This document shows, in pieces, positions 32,158-41,066 of a stretch of DNA of 51,429 nucleotides (within the stretch, counting starts at the first letter, position 1; each line of letters opens with the position of its first letter). Source of the stretch: Bacillota bacterium. GTDB lineage: Bacteria > Bacillota > Clostridia > Peptostreptococcales > Anaerovoracaceae. Position numbers and translations under genes: made by a program. The DNA lies in the NCBI GenBank assembly GCA_017445315.1, contig JAFSUI010000025.1:1-51429 (forward strand), read 5' to 3'. The notes beneath the pieces were generated by a model. It saw nothing but the letters and a program-made list of their open reading frames with translations, had not been told where the DNA came from and did not search any database.

Positions 32158-33086
32158 TGGCAGATAAGAGAGCAACAAGAGAAGCTTACGGCAAGGTGCT
32201 CGCAGAGCTCGGAACCGAATTCCCAAACCTCGTGGTAATGGATGCTGATTTATCGGGTTCCACAAAAACCTCAGTGTTTGCAAAGGCGTTTCCTGAGCGA
32301 TTCTTCAATATGGGAATTGCCGAGCAGAACCTATATGGTACTGCTGCGGGACTCGCGCTTTCGGGAAAGACTGTATGTGCATCGACGTTTGCGATGTTTG
32401 CCAGCGGCAGGGCTTTTGAAATCATAAGAAATTCGATAGGTTATACGGTCGCAAATGTGAAGGTGTGTGCGACGCACGCAGGTATAACTGTTGGAGAAGA
32501 CGGAGCGAGCCACCAGACATTTGAGGACATAGCCCTAATGAGAACAATCCCGGGAATGACAGTGGTTAATCCATGTGATGGAGTAAGCACGGAAAAACTT
32601 ATGCGACAGGTTGTAGAGATGCAAGGCCCGTGCTATGTGAGGCTCGGACGTGCTTCGGTTCCTGAATTCTATAGAGAGAGCGATGAGGTAGTCCTTGGAA
32701 AGGGGAACCTCTTGAGGGAGGGGCGCGATGTAACGATAATTGCCACAGGCATCATGGTATCAGATGCTATGGAGGCTGCAGCGGAACTCGCGGAGCAAGG
32801 CATAGAGGCCAGAGTCATAGATATTCACACGATTAAGCCTCTTGATGAGGATATTATCGTAAAGGCTGCCGAGGAAACGGGAAAGATTGTTACGGCAGAG
32901 GAACACTCTATTATCGGAGGTCTAGGATCTGCGGTTGCGGAGGTTATCTCAAGAAGATGTCCGGTTCACATAGAGATGGTAGGTCAGATGGACACATTTG
33001 GCGAGTCCGGAATACCGGGAGAGCTCAAGGAAAAATACGGAATGACAAAGGGCGCAATCGTCGCAGCAGTCAAAAAAGTCTATTAA
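32157..33086 (+). CDS. Transketolase, C-terminal subunit
   Basis: Pyrimidine-binding and C-terminal domains of split transketolase, 309 aa. FFNMGIAEQNLYGTAAGLALSGK contains the conserved Glu that activates ThDP. THAGITVGEDGASHQTFEDIALMRTIPGM and the C-terminal IDIHTIKPLDEDIIVKAA follow. An in-frame GTG lies 6 nt upstream, but ATG 32157 is 7 nt from GGAGGTGA and gives the coupled TAATG overlap. A UUCG-like GAAA-loop terminator lies after a repeat cluster downstream. Confidence 0.94.
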   Translation: MADKRATREAYGKVLAELGTEFPNLVVMDADLSGSTKTSVFAKAFPERFFNMGIAEQNLYGTAAGLALSGKTVCASTFAMFASGRAFEIIRNSIGYTVANVKVCATHAGITVGEDGASHQTFEDIALMRTIPGMTVVNPCDGVSTEKLMRQVVEMQGPCYVRLGRASVPEFYRESDEVVLGKGNLLREGRDVTIIATGIMVSDAMEAAAELAEQGIEARVIDIHTIKPLDEDIIVKAAEETGKIVTAEEHSIIGGLGSAVAEVISRRCPVHIEMVGQMDTFGESGIPGELKEKYGMTKGAIVAAVKKVY

Positions 33087-33097
33087 AGTTTTACAAT

Positions 33098-33193
33098 GGG
33101 GACGGTTCTACTTGCAAAAATTTGCAAGTAGAACCGTCCCCGATGTTAAAGAACCGTCCCCGATGTTAAAAATTTGCAAGTGGAACCGTCCCC
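33098..33193. repeat. REP-like GGGGACGGTTCT palindrome cluster
   Basis: GGGGACGGTTCTACTTGC at 33098 onward is mirrored by GCAAGTAGAACCGTCCCC ending at 33141, giving 21-bp arms around 2 bases. Two further right-arm copies follow (GAACCGTCCCC 33151-33161 and a full arm at 33173-33193) linked by repeated GATGTTAAA. The same arm appears four times near 49.5-49.8 kb. This is a dispersed short repeat of the kind mobilised by REP-associated (RAYT/Y1) transposases; none is encoded in the window. Confidence 0.8.
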
Positions 33194-33247
33194 AGTTGAA
33201 AAGCACTAAATATAGGTATTTTTTAGCAGGAAATATCAAAATATGCC

Positions 33248-33280
33248 AAACGCCTCGAAAGAGGCGTTTTATGTTTTTTT
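33248..33280 (+). terminator. Terminator after the transketolase genes
   Basis: AAACGCCTC (33248-33256) pairs with GAGGCGTTT (33261-33269) around a GAAA tetraloop, followed by TATGTTTTTTT. Confidence 0.85.
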
Positions 33281-33328
33281 CTTCACAGAAAATTCACCCT
33301 ATTAACCTTAGAAAATAGCCATTTTCAG

Positions 33329-33357
33329 TTCACAAAAGGCTGTTTTTGTTGTATAAT
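33329..33357 (+). promoter_or_regulatory. Promoter of ftsEX
   Basis: TTCACA (33329-33334), 17 bp, TATAAT (33352-33357). It is placed 33 bp before the ftsE ATG, which has AAAAGGGG-like upstream bases. Confidence 0.7.
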
Positions 33358-33390
33358 TGCTTTGCGTAAAAGCGAGAAAAGGGGTCGCGT

Positions 33391-34107
33391 ATGATAACAT
33401 TTGATAATGTTACCAAGATTTATGACGGTAACAACATAGGGATTGAGAATGTGAGTATCAAGATCGATGAGGGGGATTTTGTTTTTTTGGTGGGCCCAAG
33501 CGGTGCCGGTAAATCCACTTTCATCAAGCTCATATTAAGAGAAGTCAAGGCCGATTCAGGCAAGATTCAGGTCGATGACCAAGAGGTCACCAAACTCAGC
33601 AACAGAGAAATACCAAAGCTCAGAAGAAAGATTGGAATAGTCTTTCAGGATTTTAGATTGCTTCCAAGAAAGACGGTATTTGAGAATGTTGCCTTTGCTA
33701 TGGAGGCCATGCATGAGTCCAGAAGGCGCATAAAGAGCAGGGTTCCGCAGGTTCTGGAAATCGTAGGAATTGCAGACCAGGCAGAGAAATATCCTAGCGA
33801 GCTTTCTGCGGGAGAACAGCAGAGAGTAGCAATCGCAAGGGCAATAATCAATAAGCCTTCTATCTTGATTGCTGACGAGCCTACAGGAAACCTTGACCCA
33901 GATACTGCTCAGGGCATCATGGAGCTCCTTGAACAGATTAACGAGACGGGAACCACAATCGTAATGGTTACCCATGCAAAGGATATCGTTGATAGAATGC
34001 ATAAGCGCGTTGTCGCAATTGAATCCGGTCATATCGTTAGAGATGAGACCGGTGAATACGGTTATACTGAAGCCTTGATTGACGAGGCAGTGCTGGAGGA
34101 GGAATAA
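33391..34107 (+). CDS. ftsE: Cell-division ATP-binding protein FtsE
   Basis: ABC-type ATPase of 238 aa that pairs with FtsX to switch on cell-wall hydrolases at the septum. Walker A is GPSGAGKST (35-43), the Q loop is VFQDFRLLP, the ABC signature is LSAGEQQRVAIARA, and Walker B is ILIADEPTGNLDP with the H loop MVTHAKD. It ends 1 nt before ftsX. The following M23 hydrolases are its likely targets. Confidence 0.95.
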   Translation: MITFDNVTKIYDGNNIGIENVSIKIDEGDFVFLVGPSGAGKSTFIKLILREVKADSGKIQVDDQEVTKLSNREIPKLRRKIGIVFQDFRLLPRKTVFENVAFAMEAMHESRRRIKSRVPQVLEIVGIADQAEKYPSELSAGEQQRVAIARAIINKPSILIADEPTGNLDPDTAQGIMELLEQINETGTTIVMVTHAKDIVDRMHKRVVAIESGHIVRDETGEYGYTEALIDEAVLEEE

Positions 34108-34108
34108 G

Positions 34109-34999
34109 ATGGGAAGTTTAGGCTATAACATCAAACAGGCCTTCCAGCAGATTGGAAGAAACTTCGGAATGTCCATGGCATCGGTATTTGCGATTACAGC
34201 AATGATGCTGATTTTGGGAATCTTCTTTGTTGCTATGGTAAATATCAATCTCTTTACAGAGACGGTCAAGTCCAACTACGAGCAAATGGAAGTTTTCCTA
34301 GTTGATGATATTACCGGAAATCAGACCAATGTTCTGTTAAATACGGTCAAAGCAATCGACGGCGTTCGCTCTGCTGAGTATCACACCCAGGAAGAAAACC
34401 TGGAGATATTCAAGACTAGATGGGGCGAGAGCGGATATCTGCTTGATTCACTAGGTGATAACCCGCTTCCAAACTCTATAGTCGTTGAGGTTGACACGCT
34501 GGAGGCTGCAGATCAAGTGCATGCTGAGCTCAAGCAACTAGAAGGAATCGAGGATATCAGATACTACAAGGAAACGGTAGATAAACTTACAAAGGCAACA
34601 AAATTCCTTCAGACGGCGATGCTCGTTATGATGGCGTTCCTTGTGATCGTTTCTATAGTCGTAGTATCCAACACCATTAAACTTACTGTGGCTGCGAGAT
34701 CAAAAGAAATCTCAATCATGAAATATATAGGTGCAACGAACTGGTTTATAAGAGGGCCGTTCCTGCTAGAAGGCATTATCATAGGGGTGATATCCTCGCT
34801 CTTTGCCGCAGGTATTACGTATTTCCTCTACCTCAAGTTTGTTGAATACGCCGGAAAACAGATTCTTGTAATACTTAGCTCACCACTTGTTCCGGCAGCA
34901 TATCTTGCAATAAATATTATTATCATCTTCCTAGCTATAGGAGTCGGAATCGGCGGAGCGGGAAGTGTAGTCTCCATGAGGAGATATTTGAACAAATAA
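34109..34999 (+). CDS. ftsX: Cell-division protein FtsX
   Basis: Membrane partner of FtsE, 296 aa. Helix one at about 22-45 (ASVFAITAMMLILGIFFVAMV) is followed by an extracytoplasmic domain (about 46-170) and three helices (about 172-195, 220-250, 265-290) in FtsX permease order. The outer domain would bind the coiled-coil part of the M23 hydrolase. The start chosen is ATG 34109 behind GGAGGAGGAA. The frame is open 30 nt upstream into ftsE but without need. Confidence 0.94.
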   Translation: MGSLGYNIKQAFQQIGRNFGMSMASVFAITAMMLILGIFFVAMVNINLFTETVKSNYEQMEVFLVDDITGNQTNVLLNTVKAIDGVRSAEYHTQEENLEIFKTRWGESGYLLDSLGDNPLPNSIVVEVDTLEAADQVHAELKQLEGIEDIRYYKETVDKLTKATKFLQTAMLVMMAFLVIVSIVVVSNTIKLTVAARSKEISIMKYIGATNWFIRGPFLLEGIIIGVISSLFAAGITYFLYLKFVEYAGKQILVILSSPLVPAAYLAINIIIIFLAIGVGIGGAGSVVSMRRYLNK

Positions 35000-35054
35000 T
35001 TCTTGAGTACAAAGGTGCCGCATGGGAGCAATCTCCCTGCGGCAAGACTGTTTT

Positions 35055-36203
35055 ATGAAGTATAGAAATCGAGAAAACAGAATATCTGGCATAATTGCGT
35101 TTCTACTGGCTTTTTCTATTGTTGCAACGGCTATTCTGCAGGCGTTCTTGATTCCTGCCTTTGCTACGGAGGCTGAGGACGAGCTGGAGGAATTAAAGTA
35201 ACAGCAGGAAGAAGCAGAAAACGAGCGTGCAGATGTAGAGGCTAAGCTTGTTGAGCAGCAGCAAGAGGTCGAGCGACTGAATGTTTTGGTTGAGGAAAAG
35301 CAAGAGGAACTCGACGAGAAGCAGCTTGAGATAGACGATATGATTGCGGATATCACAGAGCAGAGAAACAGTATCGATGACCGCCAAGAGGGTCTATCCA
35401 GCAGACTTCGTAATATGTTTAAGAAGGGCTCGGTTGGATTCTTGGACGTTCTTCTGAAATCGGCAAGCTTTACCGAACTGCTATCCAATCTGTCCATGAT
35501 GCAGATTATATTGCAGCATGACCAGGACACATTGGCATCGCTTGAGGATGAATACGCAAATCTAAAAGCTGCCATGGCAAAGCTCGGAGAGGCAAAGGCG
35601 TCCATGGAGGTTGCCCAGGAGGAGCTGGAGACAGAAAAGAATAATGCTGAGCAGGCTGAGGCTGAACTTGCGGAGACCTTGGAATACCTGCAGGCAAGGA
35701 TTGCCGAGCTCGAAGCTGAGGCAGCTGAGATAGAAGAAGTAATCAAGGAAGAACAAAGAAAGGCTGCAGAGGCTAGAGCAGCCGGCGGTTACGTATATAC
35801 CGGCGGAAGCGGAACATATATCTGGCCTGCGAGCGGACCGATAACCTCGTATTTTGGCTACAGAGAGCTTTACAATGTAAATGGCGTCTCAGTATCTCCG
35901 TATCACGGAGGAATAGATATCGGTATTCCTACGGGAACACCTGTATATGCCGCAGCTGAAGGCGTGGTATCTTCTGCTACGGGCTGGAGAGGAGATTATG
36001 GATACGGCGTATTCATAAACCATCCAAACGGCACAACTACGGCCTATGCACATAACTCGTCGATAGTTGTAAGCCCGGGTGAATATGTAGAGCAAGGACA
36101 GCTTATCGCATATTCGGGTTCAACAGGATGGTCGCTTGGGCCGCACCTACACTTTGAGATCTTTGTTAACGGTGTCAGAGTGGATCCTATGCTATATCTG
36201 TAA
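35055..36203 (+). pseudogene. M23 murein hydrolase gene interrupted by an in-frame TAA
   Basis: Reading from ATG 35055 gives a signal peptide (MKYRNRENRISGIIAFLLAF, cleavage near AFA) and DELEELK, then TAA at 35199-35201 (codon 49). The same frame continues QQEEAENERADV for another 334 codons. The continuing part holds a coiled coil (about 50-240) and an intact M23 domain with HGGIDIG (HxxxD) and HLHFEI (HxH). CAA to TAA is a single transition. Without the signal peptide the downstream part (a TTG at 35286 lacks a ribosome site) would stay in the cytoplasm. A GC-rich hairpin (35018-35043) lies just upstream. Recent pseudogene, readthrough, or sequencing error are the options. Confidence 0.75.
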
Positions 36204-36215
36204 AATCCTTACAAT

Positions 36216-36244
36216 TTGCCTAGATTGGGGGATTTTGATATAAT
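36216..36244 (+). promoter_or_regulatory. Promoter of the second M23 gene
   Basis: TTGCCT (36216-36221), 17 bp, TATAAT (36239-36244) with TGA just before it (extended -10). It gives the second M23 gene a transcript independent of ftsEX. Confidence 0.7.
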
Positions 36245-36287
36245 ATTTAAACGCTTTAGTGGGTATTTTTGGGGAAAGTGATAAATT

Positions 36288-38108
36288 ATGAAGAAGAGAA
36301 TTGATTTCAATAGAATATTGATGTCGGTGCTTGCCTGCATAATGGCACTGGTTTTGTCGTTCTCGGTTTTCCCGAGTTTTGCCTTTGCGCAAGACGGCGA
36401 TGAGGAAGACGGAGAGTCAGAGGTTAATCTGGACGAAATGAAGGCCGAACTTGAGGATATAGAGCAGAAAAAGGAGGCCGCTCAGGCCGAAATGAACTCG
36501 CTAAATGCCCAAGTCGAGGAAAAGCAGCAGGAAGTCGCTAGGATCAACGATGAAGTCGGTAAGACAGAGGATGAAATCCAGCGCAAGCAGGACGAGATAG
36601 AAATGCAGTCCAAGAAGATTGCAAAGCAGCAGGAAAGTATTGAAGCGCAATACGAGGGTCTTGGAAACAGACTGAGAGCCATGTACAAAAACGGCTCAAT
36701 AGGTTTTATAGATGTGCTTCTTGGATCGGCTAGTTTCTCAGAGCTTATGAGCAATCTTGAGATGGTCAAGCTGATTTACGAAAACGACAAGGCTACGCTT
36801 GAGGATTTAAACGAGCATTACAATAGACTTAAGGAAGCCCTTGACGATCTTGCGGAAATGCAGGAGAAACTAAAAGAAGAAAAGGAAAACCTACTTCTGC
36901 AGAAGGATAGTGCGGTTTCGGCTCAGGAAGAACTGAATGTAGCACTTGAGGACGTCAGCGAAAAGATGGCCGAGTTTGAACAGGCTGCATATAACCTCTC
37001 CGGCGCTATTTACGCAGAGCAGCAGAGGGTAGAGGCAGAACTCGCAAGACGCCGTGAAGAGGCAAAGCGCAAGGCTGAGGAAGAGCAAAGACGAAGAGCC
37101 GAGGAAGAAGCAAAGCGCAAGGCTGAAGAAGAAGCAAAGCGTGCAGAAGAAAAGGCTGCAAGAGAAGCAAGGGTTGCTGAACTTGAAGAAGAAGCTACCG
37201 AGCTAGAGTCTTTGATAGATGCTAAGAAAACTGAGGTTGATGAAGCGACTAATGCTGTCACAGCCAAGCAGGAAGAAATAGATGCTGTCCAGGGAGAGCC
37301 TACCGATGAACTAGAGGCCAGACAGGCAGAAGTTCAGGAGACCATGGATAGGCTTCAGGCAGAGCTCGGAGAAATCCAGGCAGAGGCCGAGGTAGAAGGC
37401 TTTGAAAGTAACGAAGAGTACGAAGCCAGACTCGCTGCAAAAGAAGAAGAAATAAGCATTGTTCAGGCTGAGCTAAATCAGATTAAAAAGCAAATTGATA
37501 GTGCTGCGCCTGATACAACTGCACTTGAGGAAGAAAAGGCTGAGTTAGAGGCAAGGTTAAGCGCGCTCAAGGCAGAGCTCAGTGACCTAGAAGGTAAGCT
37601 AGAAAAGAATCAGGAAGAACGCGATAGTCTTAAAGAAGAAGAGAAAGAAGCAGAAAGCAGCAGCAATCTTCCACCTCTTGACTATTCTGAATACACAGGT
37701 GGTACACTCGGTTGGCCACTTGCATACGTAAGTATTACATCGGAATTTGGATACAGAGGCTCCTTCTATGCAGGAGGAGTAATGACTCCGACATTCCATA
37801 CGGGTACAGACTTTGCTGCATCCTATGGAACTCCGATATACGCTGTAGAGTCAGGTATCGTTTCTGAGCGTACGGGCTGGAACGAAGGCGGATATGGATA
37901 TGCTGTATTTATCCATCACGGTGCCGGAATAAGCTCCGCTTACGCACATATGTCTTCAATCGCTGTAAGCGGTGGTGAGTACGTCGCAAAGGGTCAGTTA
38001 ATTGGTTATGTAGGATCTACAGGTTGGTCAACAGGTGCGCATTTGCATCTGGAGATTCGCCTTAACGGTGAGCTTGTAAATCCGAGAAACTACTTGCCTG
38101 CGATATAA
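36288..38108 (+). CDS. Secreted coiled-coil M23 peptidoglycan hydrolase (EnvC/PcsB-like organisation)
   Basis: Exported endopeptidase of 606 aa. The signal peptide (about 1-34) ends FAFAQ. A first coiled coil follows (about 50-245) containing a GLGNRLRAMYKNGSIGFIDVLL segment shared with the broken paralogue upstream. A second long Glu/Ala/Arg-rich coiled coil (about 245-470) is absent from that paralogue. The M23 domain is at the C-terminus with HTGTDFAA (HxxxD) and HLHLEI (HxH), all zinc ligands present. The location after ftsEX suggests FtsX activates it at the septum. The extra coiled coil doubles the reach of the protein. It has its own promoter. Confidence 0.9.
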   Translation: MKKRIDFNRILMSVLACIMALVLSFSVFPSFAFAQDGDEEDGESEVNLDEMKAELEDIEQKKEAAQAEMNSLNAQVEEKQQEVARINDEVGKTEDEIQRKQDEIEMQSKKIAKQQESIEAQYEGLGNRLRAMYKNGSIGFIDVLLGSASFSELMSNLEMVKLIYENDKATLEDLNEHYNRLKEALDDLAEMQEKLKEEKENLLLQKDSAVSAQEELNVALEDVSEKMAEFEQAAYNLSGAIYAEQQRVEAELARRREEAKRKAEEEQRRRAEEEAKRKAEEEAKRAEEKAAREARVAELEEEATELESLIDAKKTEVDEATNAVTAKQEEIDAVQGEPTDELEARQAEVQETMDRLQAELGEIQAEAEVEGFESNEEYEARLAAKEEEISIVQAELNQIKKQIDSAAPDTTALEEEKAELEARLSALKAELSDLEGKLEKNQEERDSLKEEEKEAESSSNLPPLDYSEYTGGTLGWPLAYVSITSEFGYRGSFYAGGVMTPTFHTGTDFAASYGTPIYAVESGIVSERTGWNEGGYGYAVFIHHGAGISSAYAHMSSIAVSGGEYVAKGQLIGYVGSTGWSTGAHLHLEIRLNGELVNPRNYLPAI

Positions 38109-38120
38109 AAAGTAGGGATT

Positions 38121-39770
38121 ATGCAACTTAACAGTGCAATTGAAAGATTATTAAAAGTAAGAGGAATCTCCGCGGCTGATGATGTCGCGGAGTTTCTATC
38201 GGAAAAACCCCAAAAGACATATAATCCATTTCTTCTTCCCAATATGGAAGAGGGGGTGGATTTAATATTATCGGCCATAGAAGACGAAAAGAAGATTTGT
38301 ATTTATGGCGACTATGATAGTGACGGCGTTACATCGGTAGCGCTCCTGAGGGATGTCCTGAAAGAACTTGGCGCGGACGTCACATATTATATTCCGTCCA
38401 GATTTGATGATGGATACGGACTTAACAGTTCGGCGCTAGAGAAGATAAAGGGTGCAGGAGTGTCCCTTGTTATAACCGTGGATTGCGGTTGCACGTCAGT
38501 AGATGAGGTGGAGCACGCCAAGTCAATCGGACTTGATATCATGGTGACTGACCACCATACACCAAAGGAAGAAGTTCCGGACTGCATAGTAATAGATCCC
38601 CTTCTTGAGGGCAGCGAGTATCCGTTTAAGTATCTTGCAGGAGTCGGAGTTGCGTTTAAGCTTGCTCAGGCACTCGTAGAGTCAACGGGCGCATCAAAGG
38701 AGATTCTCACAAGGAATCTTGATCTTCTTGGAATCGGCACGATAGTGGATATAGTTCCGCTTATAGACGAGAACAGAACCTTTGCAAAATACGGACTCCG
38801 CGCACTTAAGGTTACGGAGAGAGCAGGCATAAAGGCTTTGCTCGATAAGCTCGGAATAAAGAGAAATGAGATAACGTCGCGCACCATTTCATATATCATC
38901 GGACCGCATATAAATGCTGCGGGAAGAGTGGACAACGCAACGCTTGCGGCGAGGCTTCTTCAGACTGAGGATTACGAGAGAGCGCTTTCTCTTACGGATG
39001 AGTTAATCGGTTGCAATATGAAGAGAAAGAGCCTTCAGGACGAGCTTCAGAAGGCTTGCTATGAGAGCATAGATGATGAAACAATAGACAAAGAAAAGTT
39101 TATTCTCATCTCACCAAAGTCTGCGCACGAAGGAATTATCGGAATCGTCGCAGGAAAACTAAAAGAAGATTATAGCGTACCTGTGCTTATAACCACGCCG
39201 ATAGGAGACGGAATTCATAAGGGGACAGGAAGGAGCCCATCGGGCGTAAATCTATTTAAGCTTCTTACTAGCCATTCAGAATTATTCACAAGGCTCGGAG
39301 GACATTCTGCGGCATGCGGCTTCAGCATTCCGGAGGAGAACCTTCCAAAGCTGAGAGAGATTCTTAAGATTGAGATGGAAGAACTCATTAGAGAGAATCC
39401 GGATGCTTTGGATAGCACACCCGAGGCAGAGATTATTATGAATCCGGAGGAGATAACAAAGGATTTCATGGCGCAGCAGAAACTCCTTGAACCCTTCGGA
39501 AAAGATAACGATGAGCCGATGGTCGGAGTTGAGCTAAGACCTTTTGAAATTGCCAGAATGGGCGACGGAAGATTCATCCGCTTTAACGGAAAACTCGGTA
39601 GCGGCAGCTCCATAAGAGGAGTAGATTTTAGGAAGGCAGATGAACACGAAGGTATTTTAAAAAGAGCGGAGCAAGAAAACTCTTCTGTTACAGCAGTAGG
39701 AAATCTGGGTATTCAAACCTGGAATGATAAAGAATACATACAGCTTGTTTTAAAAGCGATTAAATCCTAA
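38121..39770 (+). CDS. recJ: Single-stranded-DNA exonuclease RecJ
   Basis: 5'-3' single-strand exonuclease of recombination and mismatch repair, 549 aa. The DHH domain has IYGDYDSDGVTS, TVDCGCTS and VTDHHTPKEEVPD. The DHHA1 part has TRLGGHSAACGFSIP. An OB-fold-like C-terminus follows. It is on the short side compared with about 570-780 aa, but the core is complete. It starts 12 nt after the M23 gene with only AGGGA upstream and ends 15 nt before ctpA. Confidence 0.92.
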   Translation: MQLNSAIERLLKVRGISAADDVAEFLSEKPQKTYNPFLLPNMEEGVDLILSAIEDEKKICIYGDYDSDGVTSVALLRDVLKELGADVTYYIPSRFDDGYGLNSSALEKIKGAGVSLVITVDCGCTSVDEVEHAKSIGLDIMVTDHHTPKEEVPDCIVIDPLLEGSEYPFKYLAGVGVAFKLAQALVESTGASKEILTRNLDLLGIGTIVDIVPLIDENRTFAKYGLRALKVTERAGIKALLDKLGIKRNEITSRTISYIIGPHINAAGRVDNATLAARLLQTEDYERALSLTDELIGCNMKRKSLQDELQKACYESIDDETIDKEKFILISPKSAHEGIIGIVAGKLKEDYSVPVLITTPIGDGIHKGTGRSPSGVNLFKLLTSHSELFTRLGGHSAACGFSIPEENLPKLREILKIEMEELIRENPDALDSTPEAEIIMNPEEITKDFMAQQKLLEPFGKDNDEPMVGVELRPFEIARMGDGRFIRFNGKLGSGSSIRGVDFRKADEHEGILKRAEQENSSVTAVGNLGIQTWNDKEYIQLVLKAIKS

Positions 39771-39785
39771 GGGAGAAAAGAGTAA

Positions 39786-40961
39786 ATGGAGAGAAAAGCA
39801 GGTTTATGGATAATAGTGTTGGTGCTTGTTGTAGCGCTCGTTACGCTTGCGGCTGCAGGCTTTGCTGTTGGCGCATATTTTAAGATGACCAACAAAGTAA
39901 TCGTGGATCGCGAAGCCTTTGAGGCGGTAAAGGAAAGCTTTGATGAAAACGACAAATTCCTAGAGATACAGAGCTTGATAGACAATTCATTTCTTTGGGA
40001 ATATGACAAGGAAGCCGAGATGGAAGCGGTTTATCGCGCCATGCTCGAAAGCCTCGGCGATCAGTACACGAGATATCTGGACAAAGAAGAATTTGAGGCG
40101 CTCTACCTCAGCATGAACAGCAGCTTCACAGGGGTTGGCGTTGTGTTTATGCAGACGGAGGAAGGCTTTGTAATCACGGAGGTAGTCAAAGACGGTCCTG
40201 CGGAAATAGCCGGAATCAAAGCCGGAGACCATATCCTGAAGGTGGATGGAGAAGAATACGAATACTCTGATGACATGGCGGCCAATATCAGAGGAGAGGC
40301 AGGAACAACCGTAAAGCTTCTCATTCTGAGAGATGAGGAAGAAATTGAATTTGACATAGTCCGCGGAAAGATTGAAACAGCAACCGTTGAAAGCAAGATA
40401 ATAGAGGACGGAAAGCTCGCCTATATACGCATAAAATCCTTTGGAGACGATACCGCAAAGCTGTTTGACGAAGCGCTCTCGGCAGCGGAGAGAAAAAAAG
40501 TCCAGGGCGTCATAATAGATCTAAGAAACAACGGCGGCGGATTATTTGATTCAGGCGTTTCTATCGCTGACAGAATTCTTCCGGAGGGTGTAGTTTCTTA
40601 TGCAGAGGATAAGAATGGAAACCGCGTGAATTATAATTCCGACAGCAAGCATACGGATTTACCGATAGTATTGATTATAAACGAGGCATCCGCAAGCACC
40701 TCCGAGATGCTCGCCGCAGCACTTAAGGATTACGGAATTACTTTGATCGGCGCAACTACCTTTGGTAAGGGCGTGATGCAAGAAACACATATGTATTCGG
40801 ACGGCTCCGCTGTCAATGTCACAGTTCGTCAGTTCTTCTCGCCGAACGGAAACGTAATTCACGGCGATGGAGTTACTCCAAACGAGGTTGTTCCTCTTGC
40901 AGAAGGTCTAGAAGATACACAGCTAAGTAGAGCTATAGAAATACTTCTTGAGAGCAACTGA
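39786..40961 (+). CDS. C-terminal processing protease, S41 family (CtpA)
   Basis: Serine protease of 391 aa anchored by one N-terminal helix (about 7-32) and acting outside the membrane. A PDZ domain (about 110-190) contains FTGVGVVFMQTEEGFVITEV. The S41 catalytic domain has VQGVIIDLRNNGGGLFDSGV, the nucleophile Ser in NEASASTSEMLAAAL and the Lys in TFGKGVMQ. Such proteases commonly trim secreted wall hydrolases, and the FtsEX-M23-CtpA neighbourhood is recurrent in Clostridia, so the M23 proteins upstream are plausible substrates. Confidence 0.92.
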   Translation: MERKAGLWIIVLVLVVALVTLAAAGFAVGAYFKMTNKVIVDREAFEAVKESFDENDKFLEIQSLIDNSFLWEYDKEAEMEAVYRAMLESLGDQYTRYLDKEEFEALYLSMNSSFTGVGVVFMQTEEGFVITEVVKDGPAEIAGIKAGDHILKVDGEEYEYSDDMAANIRGEAGTTVKLLILRDEEEIEFDIVRGKIETATVESKIIEDGKLAYIRIKSFGDDTAKLFDEALSAAERKKVQGVIIDLRNNGGGLFDSGVSIADRILPEGVVSYAEDKNGNRVNYNSDSKHTDLPIVLIINEASASTSEMLAAALKDYGITLIGATTFGKGVMQETHMYSDGSAVNVTVRQFFSPNGNVIHGDGVTPNEVVPLAEGLEDTQLSRAIEILLESN

Positions 40962-40988
40962 TAATTGAAAATAATTGATAATCAGCCG

Positions 40989-41036
40989 TTGACTTTAGTT
41001 TGTAAAAGTGTTATACTTTACCAACTGAAAGTATAA
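40989..41036 (+). promoter_or_regulatory. yerC promoter with an inverted-repeat operator
   Basis: TTGACT (40989-40994), 17 bp, TATACT (41012-41017). The 9-bp inverted repeat TTATACTTT (41011-41019) ... AAAGTATAA (41028-41036) covers the -10 and the start site, a classical repressor position. Confidence 0.7.
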
Positions 41037-41066
41037 GTCATAGTCCACTGTCGAAAGGAGAAGCAT

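Noticed and set aside
33098-33193. CRISPR array
   Set aside because: Only a few repeat arms in mixed orientation with short repeated linkers rather than unique 30-40-nt spacers, and no cas genes.
35055-35201. Recoding (selenocysteine or pyrrolysine) at the in-frame stop of the M23 gene
   Set aside because: The codon is TAA, while selenocysteine uses TGA and pyrrolysine TAG. The position in a coiled coil is also not a redox site.
34931-35746. Antisense Ser-rich frame over ftsX end and the M23 gene
   Set aside because: Ser/Ala-rich low-complexity reading is the reverse of the Glu/Ala coiled coil and carries no own signals.
35286-36203. Independent M23 gene starting at TTG 35286
   Set aside because: No ribosome site and no signal peptide. 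The same frame continues upstream to a signal-peptide start across one TAA, so it is the 3' part of a broken gene.
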